NCBI GenBank assembly: GCA_018417955.1
Contig: JACTVC010000028.1
Coordinates: forward strand, 682,001-746,000
Reading direction: 5' to 3'
Origin: Laccaria trichodermophora
Taxonomy: Eukaryota > Basidiomycota > Agaricomycetes > Agaricales > Hydnangiaceae
Length of the DNA stretch: 64,000 nucleotides
Each line of letters starts with the position of its first letter. The first letter of the stretch is position 1. A model generated the notes under the pieces. It had not been told where the DNA came from. It made no database searches and saw only the letters and a program-made list of their open reading frames with translations. The translations under genes were made by a program, and so were the position numbers. Below are positions 1 through 10,850 of this stretch, piece by piece.

Positions 1-29
1 AGTATTCTAACACACTATTATAAATTTTC

Positions 30-480
30 AATATAAATGTGGAGGTGATTTGCAGTGGCTGGCCCGGCGGCGTATCATAAAAAATTACACCGCCAGTGGG
101 GCAATATTTGCAGAGGTATTGTGTACTTAGATATGTTTTCAGTGTAAATGTGTCAAACTTCATTATAATTATTTTTCTATGTTTGTGGAGTCAATGTGCG
201 GTGGTTGGTCCAGCGGTGTACCATAAAAAGATTATATAACCAGCAGAGCAATATTTGTGGAGGAATTACCTTGCTGGTGTACTCAAATACTTTTGCAGAT
301 TAAATGTGTGAAGCTTCTTCCAACAGATCATTCCAATATGTGTCATTTTTGCAGAGGCAATGTGTGGTGCTTAGTCCAGTGGAGTGTTTCAGAAGTAATG
401 TGCAGTGCTTAGTCTGGCAGAGTGATTCCACTCACATTGTAGCAAACAGCATACATAGGTTGATAATATTATGCATGATT
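30..480 (+). repeat. Diverged tandem repeat, period about 150 bp
   Basis: Three degenerate units can be aligned by eye. Each has a 'tgtggag...gtgg/ggctggtcc..cggcgta' block, a 'ccataaaaa..att' block, a 'ggcaatatttg' block and an 'aaatgtgt.aagcttc' block. The units start near 40, 185 and about 345, and the last one is only partly conserved. No reading frame in this stretch looks coding. This is probably an old satellite-like or transposon-derived sequence; I do not recognise the family. Confidence 0.5.
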
Positions 481-825
481 GATATAAGCCAGACTTGTAA
501 TTCTAAGTATTCAACTGGATGATGGCCGCCGGCATGTCACCAACACCCCGGCGGGCAGCCCCACACTGGGTTATGACATTCAAGGTACACCCAGCCGCTC
601 CAGTGGTATGGGACATTGTTGCTGGTGGCCCACACATAGTTACTGGTGGATTGTTCAGGGTCCGGCCGCCCCTTTGACAATGGGGTCCGGTAATCAAACC
701 GGCTGTCCGGCTAGCCCCTTACCATTTGATGGATTGTCAGGGCAGGGTGGCCCATTACTAATGAGCCAAGGTGACTAACTTAACTGCTTCCCTTAAAGTT
801 AGAAAGAATCGGAAGGCACATAGGA

Positions 826-1270
826 GTGGGTGCACTCTTCTTCGATCCAAGCGGGAGAACTCTGTATGCAGAGGTTTCCGGAACACTCTATGAGTGGGAC
901 CTCCGGAAAAATGAGCCTGGTCTGGAATGGTGGATCGGGGAGTAGTAGGAATCCAGGATGCCCGCCTCGACAAAAATATGTTTTATATCATCATTTGTAG
1001 TTCATAATAACTTACAAGCATTCCAGGCCTTAAAGAGAAGAGAACGACATTGAATTAACCTCGGCTTAAAGAGCCAAGATCGAGTGAACAAACTCTGTAA
1101 GCTTAAGCGTAGTGCGTTAAACAGACCAAATTGCTCCGGAGGAAGGGGGGAAATCCACTGTATCGGAGGCAGAGAAACCTGTCGCGGAGGATGGTACCAC
1201 AGGCGTAGGTACAATGCGAGGACAAGGAGGCAGCTTGAGACCGCCGAAGTCTATGCGAACAAGGAGATGG
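826..1270 (+). pseudogene. 3'-end fragment of the WD40-like (DUF2415-like) family plus its downstream flank
   Basis: Bases 826-945 translate into the last about 38 residues of the WD family that recurs five more times in the window (LFFDPSGRTLYAE..., LYEWDLRKNEPG, EWWIGE, stop at 943-945). Nothing upstream matches the rest of the gene, so this is a truncated copy. Bases 946-1270 continue in parallel with the 3' flank of copy A (6383-6720), including 'gtcgcggaggatggta' and 'accgc.gaagtctatg' blocks. The duplicated segment therefore included about 300 bp of downstream DNA. Same strand as copy A. Confidence 0.75.
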
Positions 1271-3600
1271 ACGTACACCTCACGCAGTCGGACGGTGAGT
1301 CCGCTGAACGGCGCATGAGGGTGAGGAAGTGACGGCGGTTGTCGTCAAGCCAGTATCGTAGCTTGCTGATGTGGGAGGAGTAGGCAAGGTCAGCTTGGAT
1401 GATGAAGTCGACGTTATCGATGTATATGAGAATTTTCTCTCGTTTCGAGTCTGACGGCGAGATGTGACATTCGAACGACGAATGGTAAAATCAGGGAGTA
1501 CGAGCCTGTGTGCATGACGCCGCAACACCTATGCATGAGTCAAGGCCGAAGAAAACCTGCTTCACAATCTGTTTCACAAATGTGTATTGATTTCGAAGAA
1601 CAGGTCGCTCTGGGTATGCCTCTGTCCCGACGGTGTTTGATGAGGCCAAGTGTGTTCTCACCCAGCACCTTCAATGCCATGTATACGCGTGTATCGGTGG
1701 GCTTTTGTGTTTGAAGTTATCAAGGAGGGATGACATGAGAACATCCGGTGTGTGTGTGCGATGGCGACGTAGGTGGGCTGGTGTGGTCCGTGTGGACGGC
1801 GTAGTGAGTCTTTCCCTAGTAATGTGGAGGCACTTGACAAGAGGACTGCTACGACCTGAAACCAATGCCTTTCCAAGTAAGAAATTAGCAATCCATGTCA
1901 ATTTATGGATGGGAATGTGCAAACAACGTAGTACCTCGCCCTCAATGTCCTTCAAAAGAGTCTTGAAAGCTCTCTTCGGATTGATTCCGCCACAATGGCA
2001 AATAGGTCAATTGACAGGATGAGTCTGTCGTGTCGTGTCGTGGCTTTTCTGAGCGTATCTTATAACATATTTTAGGCAAGAAACGGGAAGACGTACGTCC
2101 GAGACTCCCTTCGCCACGTTATAGCTCGCACCCTTCGAGTCTGGCAGTCTTCCTGACGCCTGGAAGCCGATCCGCTAGCAGGAAGAATCGTAAATCACAG
2201 CAAAGTCACCTTTCTCTTAAACGCCTCCTCTTTCTGATGTAGCTGTGGCCCATACACTGAAAACGCCAGAATTTCGCCCGTTGAATTAGCTATGTATGAG
2301 CCCTGGCCTTGCAGCCTCAAGATGGTTGGACCTGCAGATTGAAAGTCCAATTCGAATGGACCCGAACGCGTTTCCGTCGGTGCGTAGCACATGGGCACCG
2401 ATTTAGATGTAATTCCTGCGAGGCCGAGAAGGGCGATGAGGTTTCTGGTCGTGGTAGGTGGTGGTAGTTGGTGAACAGGGAAGGCCGAACTGACGGCATC
2501 AGCGGCCCGGCTTCTTCCAACCTCAGTCCATCGCCAATCCACCGCACTTGATGACTTCCTGCTGGACAGACGCGCAATGGGCAAATCCTTCCAATCCAAC
2601 GTAGAACACGTCAAAACCGTAATTCAGCTCTCCGAGCAAGGCTTGGCGCCACTAACGGACATGATAGCATCCTCCAAGCATCCTCCGAACTATTTGACCA
2701 CACCCTGCTGAAGGTGGACGTGGCATTTGAGCAGATCGTCAAGTTGTGCGGGGAGGCTGCGAATATGGGTTCAGGGTGAGTCCATGTTATTACTTCTTCT
2801 GGTCCCGATTTACGATTGAGTTCACAGAGTTGTTGTATAAACAGTAGTGTATTTCTCAATTTTACACCTCTGGGAACACCTCAAAACCCATCTCGCGACC
2901 CAAACATGCGCCCCGTTCCATGATGCGTCCTCGTATCCCCTCTTAGTACAGAATGACGACCTGGTTCGTCCTTCTCCCCCTCCTATCCCTCTTAACCAAC
3001 CTATGCCCCCACAGCGAAGCAGCGCGAGCTATGACTGACGGCGCATTAGAAATGAAGTCGGCCTCCCTCCTATCCAGGCTGCCTGCTGCCAAGTTGACCA
3101 CCTCAAATACACCATGACTGTCAGGCATGCCTACCTGCCAAGTCCCCCCCCCTCATGCCAGATCCTCACATGCGAAGTCTAAATCTGGTTGACACCTTCC
3201 CCCTCCAAGTTCCAACTCCCGTCACCCACTTTTAATCAGCCGCAATTTATTCTGGTACAAATCTAACGGCTTCGCCTCCAACAAGACGATCGACCTGGTG
3301 AACGACTTCTTCGCCCCCGCGACGTAGGATAAAGGTCTCGGGAACAGGAGGCTACGAATTAAAAAATTGTGTTGGGGCAATATGTTGGCAATACGCTCAG
3401 CTCGGAAGGGATCGACGAAATCGAGAGAGAGTCTAAGAGAGGCTTATATATCATGATCTGTCACCAGCAACGAATCATCGATCTTCATTCGCAGCAGAAG
3501 ACGAATAAGAAACATACCTTGTTCGCCTTCATCCACTTATCTTCCTTCTTATCCCTGACAGAAGATCCCGTCGAGTATCGCTATCACCAACCTATCTTCG
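1271..3600. other. No recognisable gene
   Basis: Only short open frames without family signatures are visible. One minus frame at 2195-2614 (139 codons) and a plus stretch near 2690-2780 (AFEQIVKLCGEAANMGSG-like, ending at a GTGAGT donor-like site) look mildly protein-like but match nothing I know. The composition is ordinary. Probably decayed genic DNA belonging to the duplicated region that follows. Confidence 0.4.
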
Positions 3601-3618
3601 GAACTCGGCACGGCACAC

Positions 3619-4110
3619 CTAGATGATATGGGCCAGTCTCTGAAGAAGAATCCCCTCAATCTGCGTGTCCAGCTTGGCATCCCAGCGTTCGAGGTTCAAG
3701 TATCCTTCCAGGTTCAGGCGGTCAATCTGTACGTGATCCGTCAGTCTTGTGGTGATAATGGAGAAGAGAAGGAGGTACGCACGTACGGCAGCCTGAACCT
3801 TACCCAGTAGCTCTGAGAACGCTTCAGGGGTATATACTAGCACGTCATCAGGTCTTCAACTGCGCGTAAGATGTCTTTGTACAGGTCTATCCCACCTCGT
3901 CACTCTATGCCCTCCAACGCCCTCTCAAGGCTCAACTAAAAGTTGGTCTCTTGCGATGCCCTGCAGGGTGAAACCTCCTTCGTGAGCTTGGTCGCCACCC
4001 AGATGGATTTGATCCATAAGTACACGTGTGAGTGGAGAGAGTTAACGAACGTCCGAAAATCGACCTTTTATGGTGGAATAATGTGGGGACAGAGGGAGAG
4101 ACGGGAGAGC
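3619..4110 (-). pseudogene. Dynein heavy chain tail remnant, unit A
   Basis: Read on the minus strand from about 4110 downward, the translation runs through pieces of the cytoplasmic dynein heavy-chain N-terminal tail (DHC_N1). First comes a 'W-I-K-S-I..A.KLT' piece, then ASQE.NF..SLERALEGIE with an in-frame stop, then DLYKDILRAVEDLMTC. After a one-base frame change follow VYTPEAFSELLGK, an intron-like insert, and IDRLNLEGYLNLERW...QIEGILLQRLAHII ending at 3619. In a real tail the second block lies hundreds of residues after the first, so an internal deletion joined them. Stops, a frameshift and the deletion mark it as dead. It sits head-to-head with WD copy A, the same arrangement as in the other units but inverted. 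Confidence 0.75.
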
Positions 4111-4714
4111 ATCAGGGAGGGCATAACAAGGGGCTCCGACTCTCGGGCGATGTTGGATAAGAGACAGAGGCGGAATGAAAGGAAAAGGAACCAGTCACGA
4201 GTGGGGGCCGGGCGCAGTTGACGACCAGTGTTGGGTTGTGAGGAGTGTAGAATGCGCCCGTGTGTTCCAGCAAGAGATTGTAATTGTGTACTCCTTTGAC
4301 CGCGGATGTTTACTTATTGGAGAAGGGAGGGAGGCCTGAGGTTAGGTGGGAGTGAATGAGCCTGAGTGGCCGACGTGGATGCAGGAAGAAGAGGATAACG
4401 GCGTTGTTTAATGGGCAAATGGAACCCGACGAACCCCAAGTGACAATCGAATACTGTTCGTCCCAGTCTCGGGCCCTTCTTCATTTCCCTCAGCCACTTC
4501 CTTCCATTACTTTGCAGCCATCCTTAAAGACCACCCTACAAAACGTGCGGAGCTCTGCGAACGCAGTCAATATCCCTGTGGCACGCAGGGCGTGCCAAGG
4601 GGGAGGTTAAAATTCCTTCGAGTAAGAAGTGAGAGAGAGAGATTGGAGAGAGATGTGAAGTAGTGATTTGACCTCGTGATCGGCAAATTGCGGTCAGCAA
4701 CACCTGGAGACGCT

Positions 4715-4731
4715 GAGCGCGCTTATATGGC
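4715..4731 (+). promoter_or_regulatory. TATA-like core promoter of WD copy A
   Basis: The sequence GCGCGCTTATATGG lies about 35-45 bp before the ATG of copy A. A closely related block precedes copies C (about 21538-21550), D (about 25012-25024) and E (about 30945-30957) at a similar distance in the gene orientation. Conservation of the TATA-like core and the flanking GCGC supports a promoter role. Copy B lacks a clear match. Confidence 0.45.
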
Positions 4732-4761
4732 AAAGCATTGTTCTTTCCGTACCAACCATCA

Positions 4762-6382
4762 ATGGATGGACAGCCTTCACCATTCTTTCCGCATTCTCAC
4801 CTGCCAAGGACGGATGAAACGCCTTCACCAAGTTCAACGAATGAACCACCTTCATCAATCAACTTTGATCATGAACTGCCTTCACAAACGGATGAACCAC
4901 CTTCGCCATTGCTAAAATCAAGGATTCCCAGAAAGACCATCATCATTGACCGTAACTTGTAAGAGTCTTTTATAAAGTATGTATCTGAGTTTGAACATCA
5001 TCATCCACCTTGCAGATTCACAGATGACAGGGAATCTCAAATTTGCAACCTTCATTGTCCTCTTCGAAAGGCAATCATTTATTATGACCGGGATGGTACG
5101 ATATTTGAGCACAACATACATTGCTCCGACAAACATGAAGTTGATTCACATGCCCCTCATTGAGAAAGTCGTATACAACTGACTATGCCTTCAAGCCACG
5201 AATCATTGTCCCGAAACATCCGTCGCGGCGTTTGAAAGGATTTTGGTTTGTCCCCATCAAACACAATCGGATCCTACTATTTGCAGAATACTTGGGATTG
5301 AAGATACTTTTCGAACGTTATCTACACCTATCAATCCACGAAATCCGCTCTGATCATCGTGTTGGTCCTGCTCTGTGGTCTTTCAACGGTAGCGTTGATG
5401 ATTATTTCGGCGGTAGCGTTAATGGTCAATTCGACGGCAGCATTGGTGATCAGTTCAATGTTTTTGGCTTGGAGCTGATAAAATCCACGGAAAATGCATT
5501 GGGGATCACTTTTCGGATGCAGTTTGACAACCATTGGAAGCTGTTTGACATCTCTACTACCAAAACTGACGCCCCAGATTATCTTCCTTTAATTGGGTCT
5601 GGAAGAATAGATTTTGATTTGAAGCTCAAGCCGAAGTGGAGGTTTAGTCCCGGTTTGTCGAATACTTCATGCATTTGTGTTGAACCTGCTCTAATGTGTT
5701 CTCCAAGTCATCTTATCCCCTGACAGGCGCATTCTCCTAAACATGGATTTGGAGGCAGAACGACACAATGAAACAATTGACGTGCACTATTCGGATTCTG
5801 GTGACAGGAACTTTTCCTTCGTTTCCCGCATGTCTATTCCCATTCCCAGGGTCCCACGGGTAAAGCCTATCGGCGATCAGGCACCAGTACTCAGTGCATT
5901 TTCCGTCGATGGGTTCAAGTTTGCTATGGCTATGGGTCGGGGCAGAGTGTCGGTTTGGGATATCCGAAACAAAGTTCCTTCAAAGACATTCACGAAAGTT
6001 CCAAAGTCCGACCATGAGGACCCGCTTGTGCAAGATCTTCAATTCAGCAGTGGAAAATCAGGAAAAGAAGTTCTAGTATTTGTAGAGGTACGTTTGATGT
6101 TCACAATGCGGTATCACTACCTCTCAAATAGGTGATCTGAATCGTTAGCGCCGTAGTTTCGCGCTCTCCCTCATCCATGTGATCGATGCAGCGTCGTTTG
6201 AAGCAGAAGAAATTCTCCTCTTTCACTCAGAAAGTCCCGGAAAACCTGGAGGGTACATAGAAATGGCGCTTTTCTTCGATCCAAGCGGGGGAACTTTATA
6301 CGCTGAATTTGCCGGAATACTCTACGAGTGGGACTTGCGGAAAAATGAGAATGGTCCCGAATGGTGGATCGGAGAGGAGTAG
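4762..6382 (+). CDS. WD40-like protein, DUF2415-like family, copy A
   Basis: Five exons can be joined with GT-AG introns and an open frame: 4762-4958, 5016-5139, 5196-5676, 5708-6087 and 6149-6382, giving 471 aa. The N-terminus is Pro/Ser/Glu-rich, with a short repeated DEPPSP-like motif, then LLKSRIPRKTIIID. The middle carries CPLRKAIIYYDRDGTIFEHN and PRIIVPKHPSRRLKG. The C-terminal part has propeller-type strands: FSVDGFKFAMAMG..VSVWDIRNK, EVLVFVE, IHVIDAASFEAEE, LFFDPSGGTLYAE and YEWDLRKN..PEWWIGEE. The 'LLVF.EH..vHViDar' layout recalls fungal DUF2415 WD proteins; that family assignment is from memory and unverified. The start ATG was chosen because the same MD(E)xPSPLLKSRIPRKT start recurs in copies B-E. 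It is the only plus-strand full copy and faces a dynein remnant at 3.6-4.1 kb. Cellular role unknown. Confidence 0.8.
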
Positions 6383-6730
6383 GATGTCCGCCTCAACAAA
6401 AATACTTTTTATTACGCCGTTTGTCGTTCATTAGAATAAGTAACGAGTGGTTCAAGTATAAAAAGCGTGGAGGAGAAGAGACGAAATTGGATTAACCGCT
6501 GCTTAGGTATCGGCAAAGAAACCACAAACACCCAAGATCAAGCGAACATACTCTGTGAGCTTGGGCGTAGTGCATTAAACAAACCAAATCGCCTTAGAAG
6601 AGGGGGAGGAAGCCCGCTGCGCTGAAGGCGTAGAAACCCGTCGCGGAGGATGGTATTTCGGGCGCAGGTACGATATGAGAACTCCGAGAAGGCAGATTAA
6701 GACCGCAGAAGTCTATGTGGGAAAAGGGGT
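6383..6730 (+). repeat. Conserved 3' flank of the WD duplication unit
   Basis: This block downstream of copy A recurs after the fragment at 826-945 (as 946-1270) and, in reverse orientation, downstream of copies B-E and the 13.9-kb fragment (about 13690-13890, 14400-14670, 19740-20070, 23440-23589 and 29160-29511). Shared words include 'gtcgcggaggatggta' and 'gtagtgc.ttaaac.aacc'. It shows that whole genomic segments, not processed transcripts, were copied. Confidence 0.6.
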
Positions 6731-8930
6731 AGGCGGACGCCTCACGCACTCACACAGTGAGTGTACTGACATGGCCCTAATGCATGATGCTCGTGGTCAG
6801 TGAGGATCTAGGAACCGCATTCGTGTTGTGTCCCCGATGTTGAAGGAATGCTTGCGTTGGTGAAGTAAGATGGGCGGAGTGTTGATCGTAGGTTAAGTGG
6901 GTGAAGGTGTTGGAAAAATGCGAGGAAACCCAAAGACAATCCGAGGTAGTTCCAGACCGCCTTGGTTCTCACACCCCAGAGTAGCAGTAGTCCACAAGCA
7001 TACAAGATTAAATGGACAAGCGATTTAGGCTGAGTGCATTGAGAAAGGCAGGCCAGTTCAAAACGCGAGAAAGCTGCTACCAAGAGCGTGCAACTTGCGT
7101 GCAATAGGTGATTGCGAAAAGTGCTATCGTAAGGTGAAGACGACTCGGAGGATAGGCAGATCAAGTACCTGACTGCGGATGAATAGGAGTGGGGAAAGCC
7201 AAGCGACGGATGAATGGGTGACCCAAGTTTCAACAATGAGAGATACACGACCAGCTAGTAATGGCAAGACAGGAGCAGTCCCCTCCACGAGCAAATGAAG
7301 AGCCTGTCGCGAATCTGGTTCAGCTGCGCAGGCAGAAACGCGCACGCAAGATGGCGAGCTCTTCCCTCGTACCCCCTTCTCACCGGCCGCCTCCCTATAC
7401 CCCACGCACCAAGACCGAGCCCATAAATCGGAGCCCATTCACTTCTCCGACAATATTGTTGCCCTCCCCCTTCCGCTTGACCGGAGCTTCGGAGCGGTTT
7501 CGGGTAGTCGGATACAGATCGGAGGGGCGTGAGGGTCGTCAGTACGTGTGCCCCCTTTTGCGAGTGGCCGGACAAGTTGAAGGGGGACTCAGGGATGGTG
7601 GTGGTGAGAGAGAGAAGAGTCCCGAAGCAAAAGCGGTATGAGTAGCCTGCTGCGAGAATAGCCATAGTCAGGGCCATAGCTGGCTCAAGAGTCAAGGCCT
7701 TCAAGTGTTTTTGCTAGACAATATCATGAACGCGAGGTTGACGATGGCACGGTGAGTTTCGAACGATCTGTTGCGTTCGTGTGATAGTGAGCGTAAATGA
7801 ATCGTGAACCAAAAGGCACTTGTGAATGGACTTTCAGAGGATTGAACTAGGATTGAAATATGTCCATGTAAGGGAGTAGCGGGAGATATTGTTGAGTGAT
7901 GGTCGGCGACAATTTCCTACTCCGAATTAAACGGAAATCAGGTTGATAGAGTCTCTTTCCCTGCAACGTCCACCACCGACGTCCACCAACCAACTCACCT
8001 TTCCACACCGTCGACTACAAACTTTCGGAAAATTCAACGTAGCGAAGGGCGACGTTATGGCCATACTGCGTGTGTTTCACTTGGGAGCATGGATGTCAGT
8101 CAACTAACAAGACGGGGCTTTGCCTAGTGCGTGTTTCTACAACCATAATCTACTATGCTCTCATTGACTCTGGTATGATGTCTTCTCTCGTCAAGCAGTA
8201 GCGGCCCGCTTCAACCACATTGATGGTTTCCCCCGACAGGTCCAACGAGCTATGGGCCGGATTTACCCAATTTAACAAAGAACCTGTCAACAATCTGCCC
8301 CGGCTCCCTGAACACGACTCCGCTCGCATACGCTGGCGGCGTGCCATAGACTACCTCTTGCTCAAGTCAACGCGACGTTGTAACATATCGAAAAACTATA
8401 TGAGGATGCTGTGAAGCATGGGTCTCAGGCGAGTTCGTCCGGAGCTCCCAGATGTTGTCGTGACCTACACCTTAACGATCCCAACTTGCAGAGTTGTTGC
8501 GTCAAGGCCATCTATATCAAACTGGTTGCAGTACGCCTCACTTGACTAGTATCTTCTACCAAACACTCGGCCCATCCATGTTGCGTATACGAGCTGCGAT
8601 TGCGCTCGGTGGATTGAAGAAGGCTTCTGCGGTAAATTCTTGTACCACTGTGGGCTCATCTAGTTGGAGATTGACGGGCGGTATGCAGGATTCTTCGCCC
8701 CTAGAAAATTCTACAGATAGTCATCGAATAAGGTGAGCGAGTGGATGTGCCTCAATGTTGGAGTCGTCTCCTCTGCCTGACGCTTCAGTTGAATGATAGA
8801 TCATCCGTCGACTACCAACAGTTGTATCTTCAATGATTTAATTAAAATTGCAATGTCAACGTTGAAAATCGCGCCATATTTCAATGACCTGTGAATACAA
8901 GTACAAGTAAGTAATGTGGTACTAAAAAAT
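6731..8930. other. No confident gene; hydrophobic minus-strand frame at 6808-7248
   Basis: A minus-strand frame at 6808-7248 encodes hydrophobic runs such as LVHLILYACGLLLLWGV and YLGLSLGFLAFF, which could be membrane helices. No start, splice plan or family could be fixed. The segment 7255-7450 (minus) is similar to 13345-13620 (plus), for example around 'atttatgg.ctcggtcttggtgc', so it is a dispersed repeat. The remainder (7705-8930) shows nothing I can support. Confidence 0.3.
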
Positions 8931-8933
8931 CAT

Positions 8934-9401
8934 TTATCCGACAACTAAAATCTCGAATTCTTCCAGGCTTTTAAAAACACCCTGCACATTAACGATCCCC
9001 TTGTGTGCATCTAACCTCAAATATCTCCCAGGAAATGCGGCGGATTCAATGCCCACCACAGCCTTATACTGGTGGTATTCACTCTCTTTCTTGTGGATGC
9101 GGAACTTTTCCCAAGAGTGTGCTGTGTGCTGGCCGTTGACTACACCCCCGCCTGGGGGAATGCCGGTGCCCGCGGGGACGTCGGTTCCATCCAAGCGAAT
9201 ATAGGTGTCACTGAAGGCCGTGGATTTGAACGACACGGTCCCGTCGTCGTTTCGCTCGAGGGAGAAGGTTTCGTAGCTGGCGACGTAAGTCTGGGTTTTG
9301 ACTTGACCGCCGCCGGGGGGTTTGAACTCGTGAAGGTAGCTCGCGTCGAGGCCGATGTAGTGGTCTGGAGAGGCGACTGAACGGATTGCGACTAGGGTCA
9401 T
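8934..9401 (-). CDS. Small beta-trefoil protein (fascin/actin-crosslinking-like)
   Basis: One coding exon of 155 aa. The protein shows three pseudo-repeats in which a 'Y(I/L)(G/R)LDA/G' strand is followed by a F-x-(L/I/V) strand: HYIGLDASYL...YETFSLERN, DTYIRLDGT...WEKFRIHK, and GRYLRLDAHKG...LEEFEILVVG. This is the pattern of beta-trefoil folds seen in fascin-like and lectin-like fungal proteins. No signal peptide is visible, so it should be cytoplasmic. The ATG at 9401-9399 was chosen because the upstream frame lies in an apparent intron, 9405-9464 in gene sense GTGAGC...TTACAG, placed in the 5' UTR three bases before the ATG. Ligand and role cannot be deduced; intracellular fungal beta-trefoils are often lectins or protease inhibitors. 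Confidence 0.75.
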   Translation of the reverse strand: MTLVAIRSVASPDHYIGLDASYLHEFKPPGGGQVKTQTYVASYETFSLERNDDGTVSFKSTAFSDTYIRLDGTDVPAGTGIPPGGGVVNGQHTAHSWEKFRIHKKESEYHQYKAVVGIESAAFPGRYLRLDAHKGIVNVQGVFKSLEEFEILVVG

Positions 9402-9536
9402 GATCTGTAATAACGGACCAACGGTAAGTTGGTATACAACACAGACGAAGTATGGAAAGCTCACGATGTCGAGGTGGATTATCGGATATGTACTTCAGTG
9501 GGGTGAAGAGTTGACAAAAGAAGGTAAATTGTCGCC

Positions 9537-9547
9537 TTATTTATATC
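9537..9547 (-). promoter_or_regulatory. TATA box of the beta-trefoil gene
   Basis: On the minus strand the sequence reads TATAAATAAGG, about 75-85 bp upstream of the inferred donor of the 5'-UTR intron. It is the best TATA match near this gene, and the position fits a fungal core promoter. Confidence 0.5.
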
Positions 9548-9826
9548 CCTGACATACGGCATCAATTCCACTTGAATCTCGTCCTCGGTGTCGCTAATCT
9601 CCACGATCTAACCGCGTCAACGACCCCAAAAAATTCCTCCGGTGGTTTCGAAATGCCTGAGGTCACAAGAACATAGGACATTGTTTCCGTGGTCAAGAAA
9701 TTGGAAATGCGGCTGACGTTATTGCGGAGAGAATATACTTCTGCCTGTGCTCTGCACTTTATTCAACACGCTAAGTCTTCTTTGTAAAACAATTAATCGA
9801 GAGAACCTGAAAAAAACTCACTGACA

Positions 9827-10020
9827 CATTTAGAGGTCGCTTGAATTTTTCTTTCGCAACTTTATCATCAACACTAACATTACTCTAATCTTCCTAATCA
9901 AGGTGAGTTAGACCCTCACGGCGGCTCACGCGCACAAATCAGAACACAGCGTTCTGATGTGGGGTTTCATTCTCTTAAATTAGGGCGTAAGTCGCTTACG
10001 CTTAAAGGCATTTAGAGGTC
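9827..10020. repeat. Insertion-like segment bounded by a 12-bp direct repeat
   Basis: The word CATTTAGAGGTC occurs at 9827-9838 and again at 10009-10020. The about 170 bp between contain two short hairpins (CAGAAC..GTTCTG and GCGTAAG..CTTACGC). The length and flanking repeat are compatible with a small retroposed or foldback insertion with a target-site duplication, but no terminal structure is clear. Confidence 0.25.
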
Positions 10021-10429
10021 AGCAGTTGCTGATACGAGCTGATAGGAATCACGATGGATAAGATAAGTCGGCCATCAGACATGTTTCAAGGACTTGCGTC
10101 ATCATCCTTGTGCAATGTTCTGAGTGGAAGATACATAGGTCAGCAGTACACTCCATTCTCAAATAAGAATATTTGATCCAAGCGGGAGAACTCTGTAGAC
10201 TGAAAAGAGGATGGACGGGCTTTAAGATTTCTGGGGTGTTGAACGCGGGTGGGGGGCGAGATGGTGTGTTTGACGAATGGGTGGAGAAACTGGGCTTGAA
10301 GGGCATACTGGACCTGTCATTCATCGCGTTGAGTAATGGGAAAACGATGAGAGCGATGATCGCTAGAACCGAATCGTTATCAAGGCCATGAAGTACTGTT
10401 GCTGGACGAGCCGTCAAGTGAGTGCATTA

Positions 10430-10850
10430 GCCCTTTGTTTTGCGTTTTTCTCCCCTCCCTTTGCTGTCCATTTCATGCCGTACCGCAATTCTCTTCCTTC
10501 CTTCCGTTTCCTCGTTCCTCCCTTTCTATTTGAATTCTTCCTCGCCTTTTCTCCCCTTGCCTTTCTTTCCGCCTTGTTTCTCTTATTCTTCTTTGCGTTT
10601 TCCCCTTTCATCGCGTATGTACTCGTTCGTTCATCTTTCGAGTCGTTGCGTTCATTTTCCACATTTGCTTATTCCCATCTATGCCCTCAAAATTTTCTTC
10701 GCGTTTCCACCTTATCACTCCGTTTCTGTCCCTGTCCCTCTCCTCCTCACCTTCTTACCCTCCCCCTGCCGCTTCCCCACTTTCGGCGCCTTTGATCCTC
10801 TTGCTAACACCCCCTTTCTCCCGCATTTAGCCCGCTTACACCCTCGGTAT
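10430..10850 (+). repeat. Pyrimidine-rich low-complexity tract
   Basis: About 400 bp are strongly biased to C and T on the plus strand ('tcctcgccttttctcccc' and similar). A second, shorter tract lies at about 11105-11235. Long open frames here in two plus frames encode only Phe/Leu/Ser/Pro runs, which the bias itself produces, so I do not call them genes. Confidence 0.6.

Noticed and set aside
30..480. CRISPR-like array
   Set aside because: Repeats are long, diverged and without spacers; the genome is eukaryotic.
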